From Flammeovirga sp. EKP202 (GTDB taxonomy: Bacteria > Bacteroidota > Bacteroidia > Cytophagales > Flammeovirgaceae), in the NCBI RefSeq assembly GCF_014534745.1, contig NZ_JACVVP010000007.1:124001-188000 (forward strand): 64,000 nt of DNA, given 5' to 3'. The position numbers were made by a program, and so were the translations under genes. The first letter of the stretch is position 1; the number at the start of each line of letters is the position of its first letter. Below, one piece after another: positions 45,173 through 53,685 of this stretch. Under the pieces are notes generated by a model, which ran no database searches, was not told the DNA's origin, and worked only from the letters and a program-made list of their open reading frames with translations.

Positions 45173-46732
45173 TTAATCACCCACCATCACATTTAGATTA
45201 AAGGACAATGGGTCTAACTCTCCTATAAGTTCGGGAATAAAATTCACATTTTTAGGCCAAAACTCCATCAAATTAACGATTCTTTCTTGTGGAGCGTTAT
45301 TTGGCAGCAAACATTCCCTTATACATAGTATTCTTTCAATATCGTCTTGGATTTTTCTTTTACCCTCTTTTCGAAGCTTATTTTGAGTATGTTTTACTCT
45401 CTTCAGCATTCGTACTTTTTCCGCATCAACATGCTTCTTTAAATTAGGAGTTATCGCCTTCGCTTTGCTTAAAATATCACTGTAAGCGAGCTCTATTTTC
45501 TCTAATTCGGCTGAGATATCAGTTTCAACCTCATCATTGACATCCAAAATATGTTCTTCAATTTCACGTTTTGGCTTCAACAATTGTTCTAACGGCCAAC
45601 CTGACTTACGCCATCTTTCACTAAAATGTCCATCTAATACTAAACAAAAACCTCTCGGCAATACCATTGGATAATGTACATTGTAAGCATCAAAAGCGTC
45701 TTTCAATTGCAACCAATAAATCACCTCTGCTGGACCTCCAAGATACGCAAGGTTAGGCAGTAGAATTTCTTGTAGCACTGGCCTTAAGACAACATTAGGA
45801 CTAAATTTTTCAGGGCTTTCCTCTACCAAATTGTCTATTTGTTCTGAAGACCATGTAAATTCACCACCTACAGTTTGGAATCCATCAGCTGTTTTTTCCA
45901 AACGCAGTCGCACTCCATCATCCATATAAAATAGATTGATTTCACGTGCAAAGATCTGTGTTTTATAACCTTGTGCTTCGATTACTGTATTTGTCTTCGA
46001 AACTTTATTAAAACTCACCCCTTTGTGGAGTTCCTTTTTAATTATGTCTTTGAATGATTCTTTTAATGTTTTATGGTCTGCATCAATACATACTAAACCA
46101 TAATCTTTAAAAAGTTCATTGACAATTTTTCTTGTTGCTTCTGTTAGGTTCTCACTTTCTGAATATGCTTTCACAAACAGTTCTGGCATATCTTTGATAC
46201 GATCCAGAATTTTATCTATTCCATCCAACGACAATCTACCTACAGGTCCTGAAGGATTAGGATGTTCCCAAGTATATTTTCTACCTCCTAGTTGAAATGA
46301 AGCGATTTCTTCAAAGTCATGATCCTCGGTAGCCATCCAGTACACTGGAATAAAATTCTTATCAGGATGCTTTTCTTTAAGTTGTTTACATAAATTGATT
46401 GTTGCTGCAATTTTGTATACAAAAAATAAAGGCCCTGTAAAAATGTTCAGTTGATGTCCCGTAATTATCGTATAAGTATCTTTTTCTAATAGTAAATCGA
46501 CTTGCTCTTTAGGATAGGCTTCAATTTTACTGTATTGCTCATGTAAAGAAGTCACTAATCTTTGTCTTGAAACATCAGTAAAATCACTTCGATTTTCTAT
46601 AATTTGATCAAATGATGATAATTGGGGTGAATATTTAAATAAAGGTTTAATCTCTTCTTTTTCTGAAAGGTAATCTAGAAACATTTTCCCGTATAAACCG
46701 GCTGTTTCGAATGGAATTTTGTAAGTATTCAT
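45173..46732 (-). CDS. bshC: Bacillithiol biosynthesis cysteine-adding enzyme BshC
   Basis: Last step of bacillithiol synthesis: adds cysteine to glucosaminyl-malate. The 519-residue protein has the family pattern: the start YKIPFETAGLYGKMFLDYL, GHQLNIFTGPLFFVYKIA near 95, VYWMATEDHDFEEI, the segment LGGPAEVIYWLQLKDAF, LPRGFCLVL and a long coiled coil at about 390-470. This shows that the cell uses bacillithiol as low-molecular-weight thiol. bshA and bshB are not in the window. A gene for a TPK-like protein lies upstream and a thioredoxin-like gene beyond it. Confidence 0.95.
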   Translation of the reverse strand: MNTYKIPFETAGLYGKMFLDYLSEKEEIKPLFKYSPQLSSFDQIIENRSDFTDVSRQRLVTSLHEQYSKIEAYPKEQVDLLLEKDTYTIITGHQLNIFTGPLFFVYKIAATINLCKQLKEKHPDKNFIPVYWMATEDHDFEEIASFQLGGRKYTWEHPNPSGPVGRLSLDGIDKILDRIKDMPELFVKAYSESENLTEATRKIVNELFKDYGLVCIDADHKTLKESFKDIIKKELHKGVSFNKVSKTNTVIEAQGYKTQIFAREINLFYMDDGVRLRLEKTADGFQTVGGEFTWSSEQIDNLVEESPEKFSPNVVLRPVLQEILLPNLAYLGGPAEVIYWLQLKDAFDAYNVHYPMVLPRGFCLVLDGHFSERWRKSGWPLEQLLKPKREIEEHILDVNDEVETDISAELEKIELAYSDILSKAKAITPNLKKHVDAEKVRMLKRVKHTQNKLRKEGKRKIQDDIERILCIRECLLPNNAPQERIVNLMEFWPKNVNFIPELIGELDPLSFNLNVMVGD

Positions 46733-46835
46733 TGTGTTTATTATTCTTCGATCTACGAATTTAATGGATGTTTTCTAAAAAAATAGTGAAACTTAAAAAA
46801 TATTTGTTTCAACAATATTCGACACTATAAAATAT

Positions 46836-47447
46836 TCATTTACGATCGTAAGGGACATTCATTTTCTCACCAATAACCAATTGGTCATTATGATAGACTT
46901 TTATGACACCATCATTTATCACTTTATATCTCCTTTCTTCGAGAAGTGCTGTATTTTCCGCATCTTGAATAGCAGAATCAACCACCAACTCCACTCCTTT
47001 TGGTATCCATTTTTCATAAGGAGATTTTCTATTTAAAATATACTTGAAGCCATCTGCAAACACCACCAATGTATTGATGTAAACTTGTTCTTTGAGCAAC
47101 TTTTGACTCACACCATCCAAAGTATCAGTAATAAAATTTAGTGCAAAATGCTTTTGCTTTGCCAACCATTGCAGTACCGTTTCAAGAAGATTTTCATGAT
47201 AATGTACTAATTCAAAAAACTCATTCTGCCTTTCCATATTTTGATGGATAGTATCTTTATCATTTTGATAGAAGATAACATCAATTTTGACATCCAATGA
47301 TAACAGCTTTTCATAAGTCTGCTCTGAAGCAATTACAATTGGACTCCATTCTAATAAAGAAAATAAGATTGAAAATAGAGACTCATCCACCTTGTCTATC
47401 AAAACGGCAGGTTCTTGGTCATCTCTAACGATGTGATGTGAAGACAT
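46836..47447 (-). CDS. Thiamine pyrophosphokinase-like protein (probably degenerate)
   Basis: A 203-residue soluble protein. The start MSSHHIVRDDQEPAVLI and the alternating pattern SPIVIASEQTYEKLLSLDVKIDVIF resemble the Cytophagales thiamine pyrophosphokinase group as I remember it. However, the GDFDS-type metal motif expected after the IDV strand reads FYQNDKD, so the active site looks changed. The end (VYHNDQLVIGEKMNVPYDR) recalls the small C-terminal beta domain of that family. The call is therefore tentative. It is the first gene after the terminator at 47463 and lies 103 bases before bshC. Confidence 0.5.
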   Translation of the reverse strand: MSSHHIVRDDQEPAVLIDKVDESLFSILFSLLEWSPIVIASEQTYEKLLSLDVKIDVIFYQNDKDTIHQNMERQNEFFELVHYHENLLETVLQWLAKQKHFALNFITDTLDGVSQKLLKEQVYINTLVVFADGFKYILNRKSPYEKWIPKGVELVVDSAIQDAENTALLEERRYKVINDGVIKVYHNDQLVIGEKMNVPYDRK

Positions 47448-47462
47448 AAATAGTTAAATGAA

Positions 47463-47503
47463 AAAAAATACCATAAATAAGCATCGAATTTATGGTATTT
47501 TTT
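47463..47503 (-). terminator. Intrinsic terminator of the thioredoxin-like gene
   Basis: 16-bp stem (47463-47478 with 47488-47503; ATACCATAAAT core), a 9-base loop and a U-run on the minus strand, 5 bases after the thioredoxin-like gene. It separates that gene from the bshC group. Confidence 0.9.
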
Positions 47504-47508
47504 GAGAT

Positions 47509-48120
47509 TTATTTCAAGGTTTCCAATAATTTTTGAAGGTCCTTCATAATGGCTTTTCCTTTATCCTTGTTATACCATTTTTGAACTTTCATTGAAAACT
47601 GCTGTTTATCCTCTCCTACTTCTTTTTTGAATTCTGGAATTAAAGTGGTCAGCTCTTCTGGTCGAGGCCCCCACTCTCCTAAGACTTCGTTGGTCTTCTG
47701 ATCAATCATGATCAACTTAGGAATAGACCTTGAGCCATTGGTCAAGAACTGCTCCATTAAGTCTTGGTTATTGTCTCTCAACAAAAATCTTAATTCTATT
47801 TTTAGTGAAACCTGAGCGGCCTCAGCAATGATAGGTAAACTTTGGGCAGCATCTCCACACCATCCTTCCGTTAATACCAACCAGTAAACACTTGTGTTTA
47901 CTGCTCTTCCTGCCACTCTCAAAGGATCCAATAAGCGATTGGTTTTGTCAATCCTTTGCATTCTTGTAACATTCAAACGAGTATAATCTACTAGTTGGGA
48001 GTCATCGTAGCTGATAATTGTCGGTTCATCAGACAATAAGTTATCTAATGCTTCTCTATACGTTTCATAAGTAAAAGCATTCTCTATATACTCTTGTGCT
48101 ACAGTTTGGTTTTCTGCCAT
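47509..48120 (-). CDS. Thioredoxin-fold protein with WCGDA active site
   Basis: A 203-residue cytoplasmic thioredoxin-family protein. The active-site position reads EGWCGDAAQSLP, with one cysteine (C88) and the second replaced, and the cis-proline loop is SIPKLIMID (P134). A helical N-terminal region of about 70 residues precedes the fold. With one cysteine it cannot make an internal disulfide. It could react with mixed thiols, as monothiol proteins do, and the nearby bshC makes a bacillithiol-linked role possible but unproven. The gene stands alone, ended by a strong terminator. Confidence 0.85.
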   Translation of the reverse strand: MAENQTVAQEYIENAFTYETYREALDNLLSDEPTIISYDDSQLVDYTRLNVTRMQRIDKTNRLLDPLRVAGRAVNTSVYWLVLTEGWCGDAAQSLPIIAEAAQVSLKIELRFLLRDNNQDLMEQFLTNGSRSIPKLIMIDQKTNEVLGEWGPRPEELTTLIPEFKKEVGEDKQQFSMKVQKWYNKDKGKAIMKDLQKLLETLK

Positions 48121-48289
48121 ACGAATAATTGAATGATTAGGTTGATTATATAATTAATGTATTGCCTCATTTAACAATGATAATATTGTAAAACTCAAAT
48201 ATTAAATTAATAAAATGAAGGCAGTTATTTTATTCTATAGCTCAATTTTTTCATAGATCGTTCACATTACTTGATATAATACAATGAAA

Positions 48290-49438
48290 TTATTTCTTAA
48301 GGGAAGGAACCTTGACAAATTGAGCAAAAATAAGGGAGATCACACACAAAATTGCCCCTCCATAAAAAGGCAATGTCCAATCTTTTAACCAAATCCATCC
48401 TCCTAATAATGGTAAGAACACGGCCACCACATGATTGATGGTAAATCCTACTGCCATTGAAGGTGCTATATCTTTCGGATCGGCATTTTTTTGGAAATAC
48501 GTTTTGATTCCAATAGAGAAACTAAAGAAAATATGATCTATAATGTAAAGCCCTGCCACTACCCATCGGTTTTCAATTAATGCATAAGCCAGGAAAACGA
48601 TTGTAAGACTTATATATTCAAAACTCAACATTTTTCGTTCACCATATTTATTGAGCATTCTTGCAATAATGGGATTGAAATACATCGAAACAATGTTATT
48701 CAAAACAAACAAAACCGTAATCTCTTTAATCGAGAAATCATATTTCTCTACAAGAAGCAATACGGCAAATACTACAAAAACTTGTCTTCTTGCTCCACTT
48801 AAAAGATTCAATACATAAAAGAGCCAGTACTTTGACTTTAGAATCATTTTTTTATGCTGAGCGACAGCATCGTCCTCAATAGGCTTCTGAAACAATGCCC
48901 AAACTCCCGCCAGTACAACTATTACACCGATAAGGAGGTAAATAACTTCATAAGAAGCGACAAATGTCAATCCATAAATAGCTCCACCAATGGCGATATT
49001 TGTAAATGCCATGACACTTTTTAATCTGGCTAAAATATGCGGACTATCTTCCTTGGAAAAACTTTGTAGTGTCAGCGACTGATTCGAAGTTTCATAGTAA
49101 TGAAAACCGATAGACATGATCAAAGTGGTCATCATCAGTCCCCAAAATGAAGGAAATAACCCTGTCAGTCCAACACCAATTCCCATCACAATAATTGATA
49201 TAGAAGCAAATCGATCTTCTTTAATAAACATCAAGAAGAATAGGGCTGTCACAACAAGAAAACCTGGAACTTCTCTGAAGGATTGAATGGCTCCAATATC
49301 AAAACCATTTAAGCCAATTTCATCTACAGCAAAATTATTGAACAATGTACGCCAGCCTTGAAAACCTAGTGCGGTTGCAATAGATAAGACTAGTAAGAAT
49401 TTGTACATTGGTGATCGGAATACGGAAGTGTTTTTCAA
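48290..49438 (-). CDS. MFS transporter
   Basis: A 382-residue major facilitator with twelve helices. Marks are GFQGWRTLFNNFAVDEIGL after helix 1, FREVPGFLVVTALFFLM, and a central loop (KKMILKSKYWLFYVLNLLSGARRQ) between the two halves. The group is often annotated as sugar or unknown-substrate MFS in Bacteroidota. The frame begins at a TTG (49438, MKNTSVFRSP); the ATG at 49408 is the alternative. It is downstream of the GH47 operon but separated by a terminator, so export or import of that operon's product is possible but not shown. Confidence 0.85.
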   Translation of the reverse strand: MKNTSVFRSPMYKFLLVLSIATALGFQGWRTLFNNFAVDEIGLNGFDIGAIQSFREVPGFLVVTALFFLMFIKEDRFASISIIVMGIGVGLTGLFPSFWGLMMTTLIMSIGFHYYETSNQSLTLQSFSKEDSPHILARLKSVMAFTNIAIGGAIYGLTFVASYEVIYLLIGVIVVLAGVWALFQKPIEDDAVAQHKKMILKSKYWLFYVLNLLSGARRQVFVVFAVLLLVEKYDFSIKEITVLFVLNNIVSMYFNPIIARMLNKYGERKMLSFEYISLTIVFLAYALIENRWVVAGLYIIDHIFFSFSIGIKTYFQKNADPKDIAPSMAVGFTINHVVAVFLPLLGGWIWLKDWTLPFYGGAILCVISLIFAQFVKVPSLKK

Positions 49439-49570
49439 TTTCAGTTGGTTTATTTATCGAAAATTATGACCTACAGATGATAGTGTTCTCTTTGGCCATC
49501 TTGTTTGTTGTAATAGTTAACCGCGAATATAGACGTTTTAATTTTAAGGGACTGCTCATTGAACACAAAA

Positions 49571-49601
49571 AAAAGAGCTAAACCTTAACAGCTTAGCTCT
49601 T
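49571..49601 (-). terminator. Intrinsic terminator of the activase-GRE-cupin-GH47 operon
   Basis: AAGAGCTAA at 49573-49581 pairs with TTAGCTCTT at 49593-49601. The A-run at 49567-49574 gives the U-run on the minus strand. It lies 22 bases after the GH47 stop. Confidence 0.85.
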
Positions 49602-49622
49602 CCAGTGATAGGAAACAAAGGA

Positions 49623-51077
49623 TTATTTCAAACCAATTTTATTTCCTTTCCATCCTTTATCCCAAGTATTTTTTAATGGATGCGCTTCCGTATTCAACAC
49701 ATATTTTTCAAAATCAAATACTTCCGATGGAGCAAAGAATAAATAACAATACTTCATTGTTTCCGCAAAGAAGAAACTCTCCAAAGTATCCCATTTCTCT
49801 TTTGTCTTCACATCTTTCAGCTGAACATAACCATTTTCAACTTGGCAGTACTTTTCAATGCTTTCAAACATTTTTTTGCCTTGCTCATAGTATTTATTAT
49901 CACCAGTACCTCTCCATACATAATAAGTAGACTCAATTGCCTCTGGCCTCATCATATAATACTCAGCTCCTTCATAGAAAGGTTGCATTGTAGTATAATC
50001 TACCGCTTCAGGCTCAATGCCGTCTTTGAACCACATTTTATTGATAGATGCTTGTAACTTCTCAGCTCTGTCTAAATCACCATCCAATACATAACATAAG
50101 TTCCAGAAACAATCCAATGCACCGAATCGAGTACTCAATCTTTCACCCGTATTCATATCAGCCCAACCAATCCAGAACTCACCATCTACAGAAGTTGTAT
50201 CTACTAAATATTTATTGACTGCATCTCTTGAAACGTTGTACCACTCCAATAAGTCTTCATCACCAAACAACAAATAACCCTTTAATAAGTACTCATAGTA
50301 AGCATCAATACCTCCTGAGATATGAGCTCTTGTATCTGCCCATTCTCCTGTATCTTGATCAATCCACGAACCTTGTAATCCTGTCTTACCTCTTCGATCA
50401 TAAGACGCTTTGATACCTCTTTTACACAATTCATAGTATTTATCATCTCCAGTCAATTTCGATAAAACGCCATATTCCAATAACATTGAACCAATTTCAC
50501 ATGGGTTAGTGCCCTGACCACTTACTTTACCTGTACGTAGGTTTACCAAACGGTAAGGAATTCCTGTAGGTGAATCAAAAACAGGAATCATTCTATCACC
50601 AAGGTCTTTGGCTAACTCTAAGAATCTAGGGTCACCATCCAATTGGTAGGAAGAAAGTAAACCGCCTAAAATTCGAATTGCAATTTCAAATTGTTGTACG
50701 TCTAAGTCTTTATCAAAATCTAATTCAGAGAAAATTAAATCCTTACATTCTTTCATTTCCTCTTCTAATCCCATTAAGTACATGGTAGAAAAAGCATCTA
50801 CAGGCGTCATCAATAGCGACTCCGCATACCAGTTATGCCCTTTTTCTGAGATTGGGTTTACTGCATCTAATCCTTTTGCATAATTCATATAGGCTCTCCA
50901 CCCTTTCTTAAATGCCGTTTTAACTCTCTCTTGATATTGTTGTTTTTCCTTAAGTGAAATTTCCTCTGTAGCTGTTTCTTTTGTAACGCTAGTAGCAGTT
51001 GTACATGAAGTTGCAAATAATGTAGTTGATGCCACTAAAATTGTGGCTACTAATGATTTTTTGATGGTAGTTTTCAT
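49623..51077 (-). CDS. GH47 alpha-mannosidase-like lipoprotein
   Basis: Class I (family GH47) alpha-mannosidase of 484 residues, an inverting, calcium-dependent alpha-1,2-mannosidase family best known from eukaryotic N-glycan trimming. The family residues are in place: E131 in QFEIAIRILGGLLSSYQL, D258 in GGIDAYYEYLLKG, E379 in MRPEAIES, and the calcium-binding end ESFFFAETMKYCYL with T463 in LNTEAHPL. The leader (MKTTIKKSLVATILVAS) ends in FATSC, a weak lipobox with C25, so it is probably exported. I used the ATG at 51077 because the longer frame to 51125 overlaps the cupin gene and hides the signal. It is the last gene of the radical-enzyme operon, 38 bases after the cupin. Confidence 0.9.
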   Translation of the reverse strand: MKTTIKKSLVATILVASTTLFATSCTTATSVTKETATEEISLKEKQQYQERVKTAFKKGWRAYMNYAKGLDAVNPISEKGHNWYAESLLMTPVDAFSTMYLMGLEEEMKECKDLIFSELDFDKDLDVQQFEIAIRILGGLLSSYQLDGDPRFLELAKDLGDRMIPVFDSPTGIPYRLVNLRTGKVSGQGTNPCEIGSMLLEYGVLSKLTGDDKYYELCKRGIKASYDRRGKTGLQGSWIDQDTGEWADTRAHISGGIDAYYEYLLKGYLLFGDEDLLEWYNVSRDAVNKYLVDTTSVDGEFWIGWADMNTGERLSTRFGALDCFWNLCYVLDGDLDRAEKLQASINKMWFKDGIEPEAVDYTTMQPFYEGAEYYMMRPEAIESTYYVWRGTGDNKYYEQGKKMFESIEKYCQVENGYVQLKDVKTKEKWDTLESFFFAETMKYCYLFFAPSEVFDFEKYVLNTEAHPLKNTWDKGWKGNKIGLK

Positions 51078-51115
51078 TTTAAAAATTAGATAATGGTTAT
51101 TGTTAAGTATATAAT

Positions 51116-51529
51116 TTATTTCCAAATATTGTTGATCTCATTTAAGAATTGAGTTTCTTGTGATGCATTAAAATCATAAAACTCAAAGTCACCCAAATGT
51201 GTGTTATCTTTTTCAATAATTAAGACTTTTGCCCTTTCTTGCAATGCAATGGTATGCCATACATTTTTAGGAATATTATAGGTCACACCTTCTTTCATTT
51301 CTTCCATATCATAATGGATACTATCATTTTCGATAGAAGCTGCTACCAAAATTGCTTTTCCTGTTATTAATAAAAAAGCTTCATCCGTTTGGTAATGAAT
51401 ATCCAATTTCTTGATATTCTCGGGCTTTGCTCCTTCTGAATAATTCAATTGAGCTACTTGCCAACCTTCCTGAATCAGAAAAGGATTATAACCTTCTGAT
51501 TCGTGTGTATATCTTTCAGTAATATTCAT
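51116..51529 (-). CDS. Small cupin-fold protein
   Basis: A 137-residue single cupin. The order of strands, with DIHYQTDEAFLLITGKAILV and GVTYNIPKNVWHTIAL, fits the two cupin motifs; H55, E60 and H102 could bind a metal. It has no signal peptide, so it works in the cytoplasm, where the radical enzyme works. The start lies two bases after the GRE stop, so translation is coupled and a direct metabolic link is likely. It may isomerise, epimerise or bind the sugar-derived substrate or product; the function is unknown. Confidence 0.75.
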   Translation of the reverse strand: MNITERYTHESEGYNPFLIQEGWQVAQLNYSEGAKPENIKKLDIHYQTDEAFLLITGKAILVAASIENDSIHYDMEEMKEGVTYNIPKNVWHTIALQERAKVLIIEKDNTHLGDFEFYDFNASQETQFLNEINNIWK

Positions 51530-51531
51530 AC

Positions 51532-53685
51532 TTAATTCTCTAATATTCTGTCCACAACTAGCTGTCTGAACTCTTTCGAAAGCATCGCAAAATAAGCGGT
51601 AAAACCTGTAATTCTCACCACTAAATCAGGATATAGATCAGGATTTTCGTGTGCTGTCAATACTTGTTCTTTATCCATAATATTCACATTGATTAGTGTT
51701 CCTCCCAACTCAAAGTGTGTTTTAATAATGGCACCTATGATCTCTGCATGTTCTTGTTTGGCTAAAGACGGATCCAATTCCCATTGCATTGGAGCCGTAT
51801 TTCCATACCCCGGTTGCACTTTGGCAATTGCTGATGCTAAAGCGAGTGAACCTCCATCCACTACAAAACCAGGTGTAGGGTTCGCTCCATGATTGATTGG
51901 CTCTCCTCCTTTTCTTCCGTTTGGAGTAGCTTTTACTTTTTTACCTAGGCCAACGGTATTGGCCCAAGAGAAAAGCCCTGGAATAAAGCACTGGTTTTGC
52001 TCAGCATCCGATTCATTTTTCACTAAAGCTGAAAAATGTTCTGCAATTAAACTCGCCCATTTGTCACCTTTGGCATCTCCCTGCCCATATCTTTCACTGT
52101 TTTGAAGCAATGTTCGAATTCTCTCCCCATTTTCATCTTCAAAATTAGAATTGAGATGAGATTGTAAATCTTCCCAGCTTAAACGTTTTTCTTCTTCAAT
52201 TCTTTGCTCAATAGCTGCAAATGAATCGGCTACAATTGCTATTCCCGCTCCATCAATGGAGAGGTTATAATACATTGCACCACCATCACTGACGTCTCTC
52301 CCTTTTTCCAAAGGTCCGTAAGACAATAAATTCAGAATCAGTTCAGGCTCGTTGTATTTTTGATACTTCAAATGATGCTTAATTCCATCAGCCGCCGTAG
52401 TTACCGCTTTAGCTAAATGTGCTGTAAATTTACCCCAAAGTTCAGCAGTACTTTTGATTTCTGAAGATGTCATTACTTCCTCAAAAGCCACCTCAAATAC
52501 TTTGGCCATATTGACTTTCACAAGATCATTCATGGTATATTCCAAACCCGGCAAAGACATCCAATTACATCCCACTGCAATTCTTTTTCTAGCCAACTCT
52601 TCTGAATACCCATTTTTCATAAAGCCACTAATCAATCCTTTGTCTCCTGAAAAACGTGGCCAGGCATTTTTATGCTTAATCAAGTACTCCAATGATCGGT
52701 CAAATAATTCCTGATTCATATGATCATGCACTCGAACAGTAATATTTAATGAGGTATTGATCTTGTCTGCTGCTTCAAGAATTAAAAAAGAAATCTCAGA
52801 AGATACATCACCTCCATTACCATCAGGTCCTCCCAATTGCCAGTAAATAGGGTCATTGATTAGAAAACATGACAAATAATAAATAGCTTCTTCTTTGTCA
52901 ATGATTCCATTCTTTATATCATTTTCGAAATACGGCTGTAAAAGCGTATCAATTTGTCCACCGGCTCCATCTCGGTTGTACGTCCTTGAGGCAAGGTGGA
53001 ACCAAATAATCCATTGGCACGCTTGACGCAATGTTTTCGGCGGATGATGAAGAATAGCTCTATTAGTCTCTCGCATCTTGAGAAGGTTTTCTCTTGACAA
53101 AGGATCTTCTACCTTTTGTATCATCAATGCCAACTCATCAATGTGTCTTTTGATCCAACCTTGAATGCTGACAATTGCTCTTTTATGAGCTTGATAAAAT
53201 ACTTCTTGCTCTTCTCCTTGATTAATAGCTGCAGAAGTTTCGATCTTTTTCAATAATCCACCCCAACCCAATTGCAAGCCTAATTCAAAATCAGGTGCAA
53301 AGTGAGCATCATCGCCAATGCCATGAATAATATCATATTTTTCTTGATTTGCAATAAGATGGGTAAAAGGGTACGATGGATTCCATTTGTTGGGACGCAT
53401 TTTTGACATGAAATAAATCCAGCGTCCTGCAAATGCATCATTTTCATCAATATAAGTTGGATGGTTATCCATCAAATCGCAGAAGTTATCTGTCCAACCT
53501 TTTATTCCATAAAAAGAACCATCCTCATGGTTTGGGATAATTTCCCAACCTTCATCAGGTACAGCAATTCTACCATAATCGTCTTCATCCAAAAGGCCTT
53601 CTTTACGGATCTTTTCTTTTGTCTGAAATGCTTTCGCTCTTTTCAGGTTCTCAATTTTTTGTAAGTAATATTCTTTCATGTCCAT
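51532..53685 (-). CDS. Divergent glycyl radical enzyme (pyruvate formate-lyase family)
   Basis: A 717-residue glycyl radical enzyme (GRE), oxygen-sensitive and cytoplasmic. The C-terminal radical loop reads RITGFTAYF, with G694 as radical site; canonical enzymes have RVxGY. The thiyl position is C373 in VGCNWMSLPGLEY. Known dehydratase-type GREs carry CxE here and PFL carries two cysteines; this protein has Cys-Asn-Trp. Other family marks are GAGGQIDTLLQPYF and ATPNGRKGGEPINHGANP near 587-602. It is shorter than most GREs (760-850 residues). The ATG abuts the stop of its activase (TAAATG). The reaction is not assignable; neighbours suggest a sugar-derived substrate. Confidence 0.88.
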   Translation of the reverse strand: MDMKEYYLQKIENLKRAKAFQTKEKIRKEGLLDEDDYGRIAVPDEGWEIIPNHEDGSFYGIKGWTDNFCDLMDNHPTYIDENDAFAGRWIYFMSKMRPNKWNPSYPFTHLIANQEKYDIIHGIGDDAHFAPDFELGLQLGWGGLLKKIETSAAINQGEEQEVFYQAHKRAIVSIQGWIKRHIDELALMIQKVEDPLSRENLLKMRETNRAILHHPPKTLRQACQWIIWFHLASRTYNRDGAGGQIDTLLQPYFENDIKNGIIDKEEAIYYLSCFLINDPIYWQLGGPDGNGGDVSSEISFLILEAADKINTSLNITVRVHDHMNQELFDRSLEYLIKHKNAWPRFSGDKGLISGFMKNGYSEELARKRIAVGCNWMSLPGLEYTMNDLVKVNMAKVFEVAFEEVMTSSEIKSTAELWGKFTAHLAKAVTTAADGIKHHLKYQKYNEPELILNLLSYGPLEKGRDVSDGGAMYYNLSIDGAGIAIVADSFAAIEQRIEEEKRLSWEDLQSHLNSNFEDENGERIRTLLQNSERYGQGDAKGDKWASLIAEHFSALVKNESDAEQNQCFIPGLFSWANTVGLGKKVKATPNGRKGGEPINHGANPTPGFVVDGGSLALASAIAKVQPGYGNTAPMQWELDPSLAKQEHAEIIGAIIKTHFELGGTLINVNIMDKEQVLTAHENPDLYPDLVVRITGFTAYFAMLSKEFRQLVVDRILEN

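Noticed and set aside
51078-51125. N-terminal extension of the GH47 protein
   Set aside because: It overlaps the cupin gene and would place residues before a clear signal peptide.
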